Origin: CAWARU01 sp963784575
Lineage (GTDB): Bacteria; Pseudomonadota; Gammaproteobacteria; UBA6186; Azoamicaceae
Reading direction: 5' to 3'
Assembly (NCBI GenBank): GCA_963784575.1
Contig: CAWARU010000001.1
Coordinates: forward strand, 186,001-250,000
DNA: 64,000 nucleotides
The notes below the pieces were generated by a model. It searched no databases. It was given only the letters and a program-made list of their open reading frames with translations, and was not told where the DNA came from. The position numbers and the translations under genes are program-made. Shown in pieces: positions 18,329-28,467 of the stretch (its first letter is position 1; each line of letters starts with the position of its first letter).

Positions 18329-18727
18329 AGCATAATTCCTAATAATGAAGGTCTAGAATATTTCAATCTATAGTCCAATGTATTCTATCATATTTTGATT
18401 TAAATAGGATTCTTGAACAATTAACTATATTTCGCACGAGTTGTTAGTGCCTGCCACATTAATAAAATTTCACAAATTTTTTGTTTTGAGAAAATACAGA
18501 TTCTTTTTTTACAAAAAGAACGAGTGAGTTGGTTAGCGAGTCTCGGCACAAAATCTCCACATAGCAAAAATGCTAGCAATTACAGCCTGGAATTTATGAA
18601 TTCGCATACAATATCCCATAGGATAATCGGTTTTAAGATATAGTATTCCAATCATTCATAAATGAGGTATAATTGACATTAAGATTACATTATCAAATTT
18701 AAGTCAACCACCTAGAGAGATACAATT
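18329..18727. other. Divergent intergenic region between two ankyrin genes
   Basis: No gene seen. It must hold promoters for both neighbours. The part 18545-18615 (TCGGCACAAAATCTCCACAT and following) resembles 43490-43570, upstream of the kinase-STAND gene. Confidence 0.5.
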
Positions 18728-21700
18728 ATGGCTACTACAGCAAATCATTTGGGAAAAAATAAATTGGGTGAAAAAAGCAGCAGTGAACTTCTAAGAGTAC
18801 ATAGTGAAAACTTGACTAATGGTATCGCTAACGATGATCTAAATAAAATAAAAAAACAATTTTCATTACCCACTGAGCTTCAAAGGAGAATGCTCAAAGA
18901 TGGAACCGGGAAAATTTTAGACATTACACAATATTCCGCTGGCGAATTTTTAGCAATGGCGCAGTTAAGTAGGAGAGTAGGTTTAAAACCTAAATTCAAA
19001 CAAAGCCAAGGATTTCTTGCCTTCGCGATGATTCAAGATGCGGATTGTTCTATCTTACTGTTTTTAATTGAAAAAATAACTGAATTATTCAAGGATGTCG
19101 ATGAAAGAAGAGAACTCTTAGAAGCTCGAATAGAGAATGGATTTACTCCTCTACAGTACTTAGCATGTATGGGATCTGCATATCAAGGCCAACAAGAAAA
19201 ACTTAGAGAAATACTTAGCGTTGCCAAAGCATTATTAGATGCAGGAGTTCCTGTAGATACCCCTATCGATACCGCTATATCACATTTAACTTTTGGGGCT
19301 AGAACTGCCCTTCATCTTGCCGTTCATTGTGAATGCGTAGAATTAGCTTTATTTCTACTAACAAGAAACGCTAACCCCAATATTCCAGACTCGAAAGAAC
19401 GTACAACATTGCACCTCGTTGCAGTTAACCCAAATCTTAAATTCATTCCACAGCTCCTACGAAGCTTATTTAATGCTTCAGCAGATCCTTCAGTAAAAGA
19501 TTTTCAACAAGAAACCCCTTTCTTTAGTTCGATCGCTGAAAATAATTTTGTGGCAGCGGAATACTTTTTTAAAAAAGTCACTGAAGAAGCCAAAAGTAAA
19601 AAAGAAATAGAGGATTTTTTGAATGAACGTGATAGCCAACATGCAACAGCTTTAATGTATTGCGTCACTCGTAATTTAAAATTTGTCCAAACTATGGTTG
19701 AAGCAGGAGCCAATATTGACCTAAAAGATAGCAGAAATCAAACCGCTCTTATGTACGCTTCTGAAAAAGGCTCACTTCAAGCAGTAAAGTATTTAGTGGA
19801 ACGAAGAGCAGATTATAATGTAACGGATAACTATCGATCCGCATTGTCTATAGCAATACGATACCGTCAAACTGCTGTAGTTGAATATCTTCTCGGACTT
19901 CCCACAATTAACTTAGAAACTGGTTTAATAGCTGCGTTAATGATAGGTGATGCTGCTTCGATAAGGCTCATAATTAGCGCGAACAATAAAAGAGGCGGCG
20001 ATTTAAATAGATTACTCAACGAGAATCTTTTTTTCGGGCCACCACTGTGTATTGCTGCTCTAGCGGGACATGAAGAATCATGTCAAATTCTTATTGATGC
20101 TGGCGCTGATATGACTCAAAGAGATCGATACGGCAATTCAATTTTCACATTGCTTGCTTTCGGTGATCGGATCGAAAAAGAATCCATTTGCGGCATTTCT
20201 CATGTAAAAATCGCTCAGAATATCTTTAAAAAAGCTGAATCTATTGGTCGAGCAGATTTATTAACATTTTGCCCATCTGAAAAAGAGGAAGATTGGAATC
20301 CTGCTAATTCTGCAGTGCGACACAGCAGCATGGCTATGTTAGAGTTTTTTTCTGATAAAGGAGTTTCCTTTGGAGACTTTCAATTATCATATCTAACAGG
20401 GCTTTTACTAACTACTAATTTTAATGCAAATTCTCAATTAGAAAGGGATACGTATATTAAGAAATTGGCTTTTATGCTTGATCTAAAAATAGCTAGAGTT
20501 ATGAAGGAAGAGAGAGGAATTGTTTCTCGAAATCCAGCAGCCAAACTGTTGAGTAATTTTTTAGTGAAGTACAATGAAAACTTGGTTTGTGAGAAAGGCA
20601 CAGGTCATTTAGTTCTTTGGATGATATATAGAAAGCATTCTCAAATAATTTATTTGACCTCTAAAAATATTCCTGAGATTTTATCCAACCTCAAAACTAT
20701 CATGGAAACTATGGAACTTCCATTACAACAGGTACAACAGGAAGACATTGCATTTAATCGTGTCGCCAAAATTTTATCGGATCACTCCCAAATGGCGCTG
20801 AAAAATAGGGAAAAATTTGAACGACAAGCCCTCAAAGATCGCTATGACGAATTAATATTGAATACTCAGAATTACTTAAGAAAGTTAAAAGAATCTATTA
20901 ACCTCTATCTTAAAAAAGCCACGGAACAATATGAAAATATTATAAACAAAAACCGTCTAAGCTTAGAAAATATGTTGCAATGGGGATATTATGCAAATCC
21001 AACTTTCAAAAATGCACACGAAAGCGCTATACAAGTTCGCAATCAACAGTTAGATGAAATCTCTAAAAGAATAAATATAATTCTGGATGATATCATTAAG
21101 TTACAAAAGCAATTTCCTTGGTCCGCTGAAGATGCAAAAGACAAATTGGCGGCTTTTGCATTATTGGTCAAAAGTAGTTCCACTGAAGATTGCGAAATGG
21201 CAATTAAGAAGCTTTCTGACGAAACTGAAAAGTTTAAAAGCAACACACAAGCATCACAGAAGCTTCTGCAAGATCTTATGGCTCAATTGGAAGCACTTAA
21301 GACGGAAACTGAAGCGAGCCTTGACAGAGAGAAACAGGATCATCATAAAAAATTACGACTCGAACCTAAAAGCGGCAGCGACAAAAGAAATAAGCAAAGA
21401 AAAAAGGCGAAAAAGAAAAAAGGCGAAAAAGAAGTTTCTCCTTCAGTAACGACAACATTGCCGATTGAAGCAAGAGCTGCTAAGCAATCTGGTAGTACTA
21501 CAACTGATAATATTACAAGTCTAACTCAAAAAGTTGGAGAATTTGGAAGCAGAGTGTCTGCCCTAAATAAAGTTTTGGAGAATTATGGTCAGACTGTTGA
21601 AAAGTCATTAATTCAAGCACAAAAGGCCAATCTAAAACAATTTAAAGACAAGTATGCTGGTCCTTCTTCTGATTTTGATGCTCTGTTTAAGAAAATGGGT

Positions 21701-22786
21701 ACTCTTCAAGCAACCCCCCTTACTCAATTGCTAACTTTAGATACACAGGGACAAATATCGACTAAAGCATTCATTGCAGATGAAAAATTGAACTTAGGAG
21801 AACTTGTCGAATGTAAAGTCCAAAAAGAATATGAAAAACAAGAAATTTTTCTTAAAGAATTGTGTCTACGTGGCGGCTTTGGCCAGCTGCTAGAAAGACT
21901 AAAGTCCTTAACCAACAAAAAGTTAAATGCAGTTATTATTCGCAGAATTCGCAACGTCATATTTCATGGGAAAGAACTTGAGAAAGATTTAAGACTTGAT
22001 CTTGATACACTTCTACCCACAATAGACAATGTATTGCACTATTTTTCTCTTGATAAAAGTACCAAACACAAAGAATGCCGCACTGCTGAAGAACTAAAAG
22101 CATTATTGAACGAAATCGATCCAAAATCCGCACAGGATAAAAGCAATTCTCCTGATGGCCTTTTAGCTAGACTCGCCCTTTTCCCTCTTGATAGGGAAGT
22201 TGAAACTGTGGACTTTTGTGAAACATCTTTCAGAACGGCATTGGAAAAATTTGAAACCTGTCGAAAGTACTATATTGAAACTCACGGAAAATTAAACCCC
22301 AAATTGTTATTAAATTCCTTGGGCGCAATATTTGCGGAACTCGGCACTTATGCTTCACGGCTTAAAAAAGGATTTATCAATACTCCTGAACAAAAAAAGG
22401 CAGATGAAATTTACAGGCGAATTGAATTATCATCTACCCCAATTCTTGGCATGAAACTCCAAGACTGTATTTTTATAGGAAAAAAATATCGACATACTGA
22501 AAATGTTTGGCAATCACGACTACAAGGACTTATTGAGTCTCAATTTACTCGTCTGTTACAAGAGACTCGAGGTGACCGAGACGCTCTACCTGACCGAGAT
22601 GTTCAAGATGGCCATGACCGATTACCTGGAATAGGTATAGAAGCGACAACGCCAAGCACCGCTTCCTATAGCAGTTTCGATGTGCAAGTAGGGCCTATTT
22701 TAACGGCTTTCAAAAAGAGAGAACTCGCACTCCTCCCTTCTTCCGCATCATCTCATGCAATAACTTTGGAAAAAAAGAGAGCGTAG
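18728..22786 (+). CDS. Ankyrin-repeat protein with coiled coils and a C-terminal HEPN-like motif
   Basis: 1352 residues. Ankyrin repeats fill about 135-480 (ARTALHLAVHCECVELALFL; ATALMYCVTRNLKFVQTMVE; NQTALMYASEKGSLQAVKYL; PLCIAALAGHEESCQILIDA). Helical, probably coiled-coil, segments follow at about 690-870. A lysine-rich stretch near 885-905 (KRNKQRKKAKKKKGEKE) is a possible nuclear signal. In the C-terminal part, RRIRNVIFHGKELEKDL (Arg1075-Asn1076 to His1080) matches the RNxxxH signature of HEPN ribonuclease/nucleotidyl-acceptor domains, with helices either side. No signal peptide is seen. It is likely a secreted effector or a regulator; the HEPN call rests on the motif only. Confidence 0.7.
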   Translation: MATTANHLGKNKLGEKSSSELLRVHSENLTNGIANDDLNKIKKQFSLPTELQRRMLKDGTGKILDITQYSAGEFLAMAQLSRRVGLKPKFKQSQGFLAFAMIQDADCSILLFLIEKITELFKDVDERRELLEARIENGFTPLQYLACMGSAYQGQQEKLREILSVAKALLDAGVPVDTPIDTAISHLTFGARTALHLAVHCECVELALFLLTRNANPNIPDSKERTTLHLVAVNPNLKFIPQLLRSLFNASADPSVKDFQQETPFFSSIAENNFVAAEYFFKKVTEEAKSKKEIEDFLNERDSQHATALMYCVTRNLKFVQTMVEAGANIDLKDSRNQTALMYASEKGSLQAVKYLVERRADYNVTDNYRSALSIAIRYRQTAVVEYLLGLPTINLETGLIAALMIGDAASIRLIISANNKRGGDLNRLLNENLFFGPPLCIAALAGHEESCQILIDAGADMTQRDRYGNSIFTLLAFGDRIEKESICGISHVKIAQNIFKKAESIGRADLLTFCPSEKEEDWNPANSAVRHSSMAMLEFFSDKGVSFGDFQLSYLTGLLLTTNFNANSQLERDTYIKKLAFMLDLKIARVMKEERGIVSRNPAAKLLSNFLVKYNENLVCEKGTGHLVLWMIYRKHSQIIYLTSKNIPEILSNLKTIMETMELPLQQVQQEDIAFNRVAKILSDHSQMALKNREKFERQALKDRYDELILNTQNYLRKLKESINLYLKKATEQYENIINKNRLSLENMLQWGYYANPTFKNAHESAIQVRNQQLDEISKRINIILDDIIKLQKQFPWSAEDAKDKLAAFALLVKSSSTEDCEMAIKKLSDETEKFKSNTQASQKLLQDLMAQLEALKTETEASLDREKQDHHKKLRLEPKSGSDKRNKQRKKAKKKKGEKEVSPSVTTTLPIEARAAKQSGSTTTDNITSLTQKVGEFGSRVSALNKVLENYGQTVEKSLIQAQKANLKQFKDKYAGPSSDFDALFKKMGTLQATPLTQLLTLDTQGQISTKAFIADEKLNLGELVECKVQKEYEKQEIFLKELCLRGGFGQLLERLKSLTNKKLNAVIIRRIRNVIFHGKELEKDLRLDLDTLLPTIDNVLHYFSLDKSTKHKECRTAEELKALLNEIDPKSAQDKSNSPDGLLARLALFPLDREVETVDFCETSFRTALEKFETCRKYYIETHGKLNPKLLLNSLGAIFAELGTYASRLKKGFINTPEQKKADEIYRRIELSSTPILGMKLQDCIFIGKKYRHTENVWQSRLQGLIESQFTRLLQETRGDRDALPDRDVQDGHDRLPGIGIEATTPSTASYSSFDVQVGPILTAFKKRELALLPSSASSHAITLEKKRA

Positions 22787-23001
22787 TTGGCTAATAATAT
22801 GAAATGAACTCCAATTTGCGCGGTGTCATCTATGAAGGTCATAACGATACATCGATATTTTTTACAGCTAAGGTAATATGATTTATTCCTGTGATCATTG
22901 ATAATAGTTCCTGATTGTTATACCCTTAAATTTTTATTAACGAAAACCCATGCTTTGATTCGAGATGTCAATTTAACCTCGACTTTCACCTTCCGTTTGT
23001 T

Positions 23002-23553
23002 TTAGTGTTCCCTTCTCCATTTTTCCATTAGTTTAATATCTTCTAAATCCTTTGGCCGTCCCATTTTACGCTTGAAATAAATAGAATCATCCAACGATTC
23101 AAAAGGTAAACCATCAATAATGTCTGCGCGCTTGATTATGTCTTTAACTTTCGGATCATGAGGATCATTTTTTTGAGTATAGAATGAACCTTCCCAAAAG
23201 ACTTCTATGTCATCTTTTGGAAAAACAATTTTTTTTATTTTGCCATCATCTACCATACTGTATTTTTTAATTAGATCATCTCTAAGATCATCTGATACCA
23301 AAATATCAATATCGTGGATCTCTCTGATCCCTCGTATCCCCAAAGGACCGCTCCCGCCTATAGCGTATTTTCCAGTCGGTAAGTTATATTTTTTTAATAA
23401 TGCAAATTTTTGTTTATTTTTCATGATTATTTCATTTTCTTTGATAGTATAGGAACTTGCACTTGTGAGAGCTTTATTAGAGTCTTTAGCAACTACAGCT
23501 TGTGGTCCCCAAAATATTAAAGATAAACAGACAGAATACAATATTTTACTCAC
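23002..23553 (-). CDS. Exported nucleotidyltransferase-fold protein
   Basis: About 183 residues from a GTG start at 23553, chosen because GGAGGG lies just upstream and the related remnant at 16158 starts at the same codon with ATG. The first 24 residues (VSKILYSVCLSLIFWGPQAV) look like a signal peptide. The body has YAIGGSGPLGIRGIREIHDI and DIDILVSDDL, the GS...DxD pattern of the polymerase-beta nucleotidyltransferase fold, then KRKMGRPKDLEDIKLMEKWR, typical of this fold's end. Enzymes of this kind normally need cytosolic nucleotides, so export is unusual. Confidence 0.65.
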   Translation of the reverse strand: MSKILYSVCLSLIFWGPQAVVAKDSNKALTSASSYTIKENEIIMKNKQKFALLKKYNLPTGKYAIGGSGPLGIRGIREIHDIDILVSDDLRDDLIKKYSMVDDGKIKKIVFPKDDIEVFWEGSFYTQKNDPHDPKVKDIIKRADIIDGLPFESLDDSIYFKRKMGRPKDLEDIKLMEKWRREH

Positions 23554-23668
23554 AATCCCTCCATTAGATTTTAAAAATGTGTAGTATATGATAATTCCGG
23601 CATACATTTTCGAACAGCTCTAAATGCTTCATTAAAAATTCGCCACCGTCCTCACAGCTTTCACTGGA

Positions 23669-23920
23669 CTAATCATCGATATTATTTGGATGTAATCCTA
23701 ACGCCGAGATGCCTCGAGCAAAGATGAAATAAGGTAACATTTCATTTTCTAGACCTGATAAAGATCTCTGTGAAATATATCCCTTAATAAAAGATTCCCA
23801 AATTTCCTCATCTGTTCCATCATACTGTATGTTCCATCCCATCCACCAGGCTGCAATGCGCCAAGTCCTTTGGACCAAGTTCTTCACCAAGCTCAATAAT
23901 AATCTCCGACAAAGTATCAA
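23669..23920 (-). pseudogene. Phosphotransferase (APH/homoserine-kinase type) C-terminal remnant
   Basis: Eighty-three residues. RTWRIAAWWMGWNIQYDG and FIKGYISQRSLSGLENEMLP resemble the final helices of APH-type kinases, then FARGISALGLHPNN. The catalytic HxD region is absent. The first residues run in a doubtful frame; a second frame through 23870-23920 reads LSEIIIELGEELGPKDLA, so a frameshift is likely. Non-functional. Confidence 0.45.
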
Positions 23921-24182
23921 GTCAATTTCAAATGAGATTACGTAATCTCATAGTCGAATAAATGACTTTTTTTGTTTTAAAATTGTTACTCTAAAAACGA
24001 AAGGAATAATACCTGGATTATCTATGAAGGGCTTGCTATTATCCCTTATGAAAAGATTTGCCATCTCCCAACAATGTTCTATGTTGCCGGCTGCATTTTA
24101 TGCTTAAAGAGGAATCGCTCTTTCAAAAATCATTTTTATATAATGGAAGTTTTCAGTTTGTACGGCTTAAACAAAGTACCCT

Positions 24183-24683
24183 ATGCCTCATACAAATGTA
24201 AGAATTAGAAATTACCACCCATCTGATGCCAGAAAATTGGTTGATATTTTTTATAACACAATACATAAAATTAATATTAGAGATTATACTGTCGAACAAG
24301 TTAACGCATGGGCACCAGAATCGTTTCTACAACTAGATGGTTGGACAAAAAAATGGTCTAACTTAGCTCCTCTTGTTGCCGTAATAGATAATGAAATAGT
24401 GGGTTTTGCTGAATTTGAAGACAGTGGTTACATTGATTGTTTCTATGTGCACCATGAATTTCAAGGACAAGGAGTTGGATCAGCATTAATGCGCGCCATT
24501 CATAATATTGTGCATGCAAAAAGTATACCTAACATTTTTGCGGATGTTAGTATTACTGCAAAACCCTTCTTTGAAAGTAAAGGTTTCATCGTTATAAAAG
24601 AACAGCTTGTTGAAAAAAGAGGAGAAAAATTTAAAAATTACAAAATGGAAAAGAGTTTCCTCCCATGGATTACGGTATCTTAG
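24183..24683 (+). CDS. GNAT-family N-acetyltransferase
   Basis: A 166-residue cytosolic acetyltransferase. The N-terminal substrate part is VRIRNYHPSDARKLVDIFYN. The acetyl-CoA loop is CFYVHHEFQGQGVGSALMRA (Q/RxxGxG/A), and the C-terminal motif is ADVSITAKPFFESKGFIVIK. Length and motifs are complete. It uses acetyl-CoA; the acceptor is unknown. It is one of several GNAT genes in this island (30784 remnant, 31234 broken, 31855 intact). Confidence 0.9.
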   Translation: MPHTNVRIRNYHPSDARKLVDIFYNTIHKINIRDYTVEQVNAWAPESFLQLDGWTKKWSNLAPLVAVIDNEIVGFAEFEDSGYIDCFYVHHEFQGQGVGSALMRAIHNIVHAKSIPNIFADVSITAKPFFESKGFIVIKEQLVEKRGEKFKNYKMEKSFLPWITVS

Positions 24684-24859
24684 CTCCTTTAACTAGCATT
24701 CTTAAATAACAAGAATAAAGTTATCCAACCAAGTTCATGGTTTAAGCAAAACTGTATCTGTTTGTATAATAACAACCTAAATAATTTCATTCCAATACGC
24801 AATGAGTTTAAAATTTTCATTATTTCTTTGATAAGATACTAAGCAACAGAGGCAGAATC

Positions 24860-25756
24860 ATGGAAATAACTATCGACTTAAATCTTGTCCAACGTTTAAT
24901 AGTAGCCCAGTTCCCTCACTGGAAGAACTTAACAATAAAACCGGTTGCGGAGAGTGGATGGGATAACAAAACCTTTCATTTAGGCGATTCTATGCTTGTT
25001 CGATTGCCAAGCACAGCCGAGCATGCCATAGCGGTAGAAAAAGAGCAATATTGGCTGCCAAAGCTGAGCTCCCATCTCCCACTGCCCATTCCTGCCCCTA
25101 TTGCTATTGGAAAGCCTGGTTTCGGTTATCCCTGGCATTGGTCTATTAATCACTGGCTACCGGGAGAGCCAGCGACAACAGCCTACATCTCCGATTTAAA
25201 TGAATTTGCAACCGCGTTAGCACGATTTTTAAGAGCCTTACAAAGCATTGATACTAGAGGCGGCCCAATAGCTGGGCCCCATAGCTTTTATCGAGGCGGA
25301 TCATTATCCGTTTATGATTCTGAAACAAGGGAAGCTTTTTCTCTCATCAACAATAAAATCGATATTGTTACTGCAACTCAACTTTGGGATCATGCATTAT
25401 CGACCACATGGCAAAATCCACTAGTTTGGGTTCATGGAGATGTCGCTCTTGGAAATCTCTTGGTTTTAAATGGTCGATTGTCTGCTGTAATTGATTTTGG
25501 ACAACTTGCGGTAGGTGACCCAGCCTGTGATCTTGCAATTGCTTGGACCTTCTTCGATGGTGAAGCCCGAAAAATTTTTCTAAACCAATTAAAGCTCGAT
25601 AAAGATACTTGGATACGTGGATTGGCTTGGACTTTATGGAAAGCATTAATAGTTGCTGCAGGAATAGTTGAAACAAATGCAATAGAAAGTTTAAAATCTT
25701 GGAAAACCATAGAAACAGTAATTAAGGAGTATAAGTTTATAAATGGTTCTGAGTAA
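24860..25756 (+). CDS. Aminoglycoside phosphotransferase-family kinase
   Basis: A 298-residue kinase. ESGWDNKTFHLGDSMLVRLP forms the N-lobe, WVHGDVALGNLLVLNGRLSA the catalytic loop (HGDxxxxN) and VIDFGQLAVGDPACDLAIAW the Mg-binding DFG equivalent. It phosphorylates an unknown small molecule with ATP or GTP. A GAGGCAGAATC leader with GAGG precedes the ATG. The gene and its 80-base leader occur a second time, decayed, at 27930-28467. A histidine-phosphatase start follows at 25788. Confidence 0.92.
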   Translation: MEITIDLNLVQRLIVAQFPHWKNLTIKPVAESGWDNKTFHLGDSMLVRLPSTAEHAIAVEKEQYWLPKLSSHLPLPIPAPIAIGKPGFGYPWHWSINHWLPGEPATTAYISDLNEFATALARFLRALQSIDTRGGPIAGPHSFYRGGSLSVYDSETREAFSLINNKIDIVTATQLWDHALSTTWQNPLVWVHGDVALGNLLVLNGRLSAVIDFGQLAVGDPACDLAIAWTFFDGEARKIFLNQLKLDKDTWIRGLAWTLWKALIVAAGIVETNAIESLKSWKTIETVIKEYKFINGSE

Positions 25757-25787
25757 AATTTGAGTATTTTCTTTTTTGGATGATTAT

Positions 25788-25880
25788 ATGAAAAAAACTT
25801 CGTTTTATTTTATCCGACACGGTGAAACTGATTGGAATCGTGAAAATAGAACGATACGAGAAGAGACTAATTGCCTTTGA
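25788..25880 (+). pseudogene. Histidine phosphatase, N-terminal stub
   Basis: MKKTSFYFIRHGETDWNREN carries the RHG catalytic motif of the phosphoglycerate-mutase-like family, but the frame ends after 30 residues. A C-terminal fragment of the same kind of protein (PLIVSHGGVYW) lies at 37565-37800; the two could be pieces of one scattered gene. Confidence 0.8.
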
Positions 25881-25936
25881 GATTAAATGGCAGAGTAACC
25901 TACCCTCTCATTTTTGACCTATCATAATAAAATTGA

Positions 25937-27814
25937 TTAAGGTTTAGGAGGTTCTTGATCCGGAATAGAATCTTCAGAAGAACTTTTGGGAGTTTCATGA
26001 AATTGAGTTAACATCAATTTACTGGGTACTTCAGTTTCAATATCACTCATTTTGGACGCTTCAGCCGCTTTTTTTTTGGCTCTTAAGCTTTCCAAATCTT
26101 TTATATGATATTCATTCATTTCTGCACCCTTTGCGATTAGCAATTCTGCCATTTCAAGATTTTCCTTTTTGATAGCCAAATTGATAATTGATCGACAGAA
26201 GTCGGGTGGATTTGGACTGGTACCTTTTTCTAGAAGTACCTTTGCGGCGAGGTCATAACCTTTGTCTATCAGAATATATAGCACTGTATCCATGTACTCT
26301 CCAGCACATAGATTCCCGCTAGCACCTTGCCTAATATAATCCATGATTTCTTTTTCATCTGCCCCATCGACCAAGGCTCTCAAAAATTTTTGATTTAAAA
26401 GATAATAGTCCCCTACCCCTCTTTCTATCAGCATTTTTGCAATAGGCTTATATTTTTCTTTTCCACTTGAGCGATGAAAAATATCTAATAACATTTCCTG
26501 TATCAACAAAGGCATTTCCATAATGTTCTTTCCAGGAAACATATCCAAAGTTGACTTCACTGTATTATACCTGTCTTGTATAGTGAAGTCCTTGTACCAT
26601 GGCTTAGAAATATTTAATGCGTTTTCTGCCGCCACTTTATCATCCTGACCTTGTTTTTTAAAAAAATTGAGCAATTCGCAATAAATAACCCCAAAAAATA
26701 ATGCCTTTTCACTTGTCCACTTGCAAGTAGGGGCGCGTTGCTCACGCATTTGAATTAAATTAATTCTTTTTAATCCCAGTTCTTCTTCTAGATTTTGATG
26801 TAGACTATTTGCATTCAAATCCGTGAAATTTTTTTCGGCCAGTATTTTAATGATCTTATCTCTATTCTCAGGTCTTGTAATTAAATTAATTTCCAAACCT
26901 GTTCTGCCATCACTGCCTTCGCCACGATTTGCCCGCAAAAGCATGCCATCATAAAAAATAATTCCTTCATGATGTGTCCCGCGATCTGGAAAAACCGTGC
27001 CCAAGCCAATGGGGCACACTTTTCCTCCATTTATATCCGCAATTAAGGATTCATAAGTCGGATCGACGCTGGTTTTCAAACGCATCGAAACATTTTTGAT
27101 TAATTGATCAAGTTGAGAATTTTTTATATCCAACGAAAATTTATTGAATTGTGTCAATACCGAAGCGGAATCCTTATTTGAAATTTCCAAAAATGAATCA
27201 CAAAGAGAATTTCTTAAAATGGTTGGGTGAGTATAAGTGAGCATTGGAAAATAATCCTTTCCCAAATATCCCGCTCCGTTCAAACTGAATCGGTGCGCCA
27301 ATAACATCGATTGCTGTATTAAATGATATTGTTCAACGAACTCTCTGCAACGAGAGTCTGCTTCCATCGGTTTAATATCAAAGAGCGGGTAAGAAGACGC
27401 CTCACCTACCGCCGAATGATTTTTATAAGTATCATCAAATTTTGCCTTATATTGAAGCAAATATTGTGCAACGGAGTTGTTTCCTCTTGAACAGGCCTGA
27501 TATAAAGGATATTGCATGTCACTAGTTTTGACATTGACATTAAAACCCTGCTCAATTAAAAAATCGAGAATTTCATTGTTTGGATTTTTGTTGTAAAACA
27601 ATAAATTTATAGCGTCATTGTGTTTCTGATATATATCGTTAATATCTAGACCTTCAAATTTAAGACGGTCTATCAGAAGCTTTATGTAACTCACACGGAG
27701 TGCAGTCCTTTCAGCATCATCCTTTGAATAGATAAAATCAAATATTTGACCATGTAATCTTTCAAGAAGTTCCTTTATTTCTTTAGAATCCGCATCATGA
27801 GCTGGTACTGACAT
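25937..27814 (-). CDS. Ankyrin-repeat protein with an unassigned central domain
   Basis: 625 residues. An N-terminal helix region is followed by ankyrin-like repeats at about 75-130 (NEILDFLIEQGFNVNVKTSD; YPLYQACSRGNNSVAQYLLQ). A central domain (about 170-440) contains IGLGTVFPDRGTHHEGIIFY and, about 85 residues on, MREQRAPTCKWTSEKALFFG. Conserved-looking His and Cys there recall cysteine-hydrolase sites, but I cannot place it in a family. More ankyrin units follow at about 455-590 (YIRQGASGNLCAGEYMDTVL; LLEKGTSPNPPDFCRSIINL). No signal peptide. An effector role is inferred from style only. Confidence 0.65.
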   Translation of the reverse strand: MSVPAHDADSKEIKELLERLHGQIFDFIYSKDDAERTALRVSYIKLLIDRLKFEGLDINDIYQKHNDAINLLFYNKNPNNEILDFLIEQGFNVNVKTSDMQYPLYQACSRGNNSVAQYLLQYKAKFDDTYKNHSAVGEASSYPLFDIKPMEADSRCREFVEQYHLIQQSMLLAHRFSLNGAGYLGKDYFPMLTYTHPTILRNSLCDSFLEISNKDSASVLTQFNKFSLDIKNSQLDQLIKNVSMRLKTSVDPTYESLIADINGGKVCPIGLGTVFPDRGTHHEGIIFYDGMLLRANRGEGSDGRTGLEINLITRPENRDKIIKILAEKNFTDLNANSLHQNLEEELGLKRINLIQMREQRAPTCKWTSEKALFFGVIYCELLNFFKKQGQDDKVAAENALNISKPWYKDFTIQDRYNTVKSTLDMFPGKNIMEMPLLIQEMLLDIFHRSSGKEKYKPIAKMLIERGVGDYYLLNQKFLRALVDGADEKEIMDYIRQGASGNLCAGEYMDTVLYILIDKGYDLAAKVLLEKGTSPNPPDFCRSIINLAIKKENLEMAELLIAKGAEMNEYHIKDLESLRAKKKAAEASKMSDIETEVPSKLMLTQFHETPKSSSEDSIPDQEPPKP

Positions 27815-28013
27815 GTATATGCACCTATCATAAAAAATATAAATCCTTATTATTATGTCGGCTATATTTTATTTTACATGAATATTTTATCTAGCTTTCA
27901 TTGTTTTCTAGCTTTGAACTGTATCTTACAACCTAAATAATCTTAATGCAATAGACAGTGAATTCAAAATTTTTAATATTTCTTTGATAAGATACTAAGC
28001 AAACAGAGGCGGC

Positions 28014-28467
28014 ATGATGGAAATAACAATTGATTTAAATCTTGTCCAGCATTTAATAGCTGACGTGCTACCGTATTACTTAGTTTTTCAAGCAACCAAA
28101 GAAAAAAAATACTCAGCGCTTTTAGTAAGCTAGGGGGGAGCAGCGAGTGGTTTCAAAAAGAAACTGGAACCATCCTATTGATTGAAAGTGCCGCACGCGC
28201 CGTAAGTTTGGTTGAAGATCAGGGGAAGCTCTTTCTATCCTTAGTGGCAAAATTGACGCACACACAACCACCAAACTTTGGGACCATGCCTTATCAACCT
28301 CCTGGCAAAAACCAGCAGTTTGGGTTCATGGAAATGTCGCTCTTGGAAATCTCTTAGTATCAAATGATCGACTATCCGCTGTCATTGATTTTGGTCAACT
28401 TGCAGTAGGTGATCCAGCCTGTGATCTTGTTATGATCAAATGGTCAGTGGCCAACTTAAGTCCTTAA
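28014..28467 (+). pseudogene. Decayed duplicate of the APH-family kinase gene at 24860
   Basis: Begins MMEITIDLNLVQHLIADVL with the same leader as the intact gene (GATACTAAGCAA-CAGAGGC). The middle is lost and frames are broken. The end reads WVHGNVALGNLLVSNDRLSA and VIDFGQLAVGDPACDL, where the catalytic HGD has become HGN. It stops at 28467, overlapping the end of the convergent PfpI gene. Non-functional. Confidence 0.9.
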
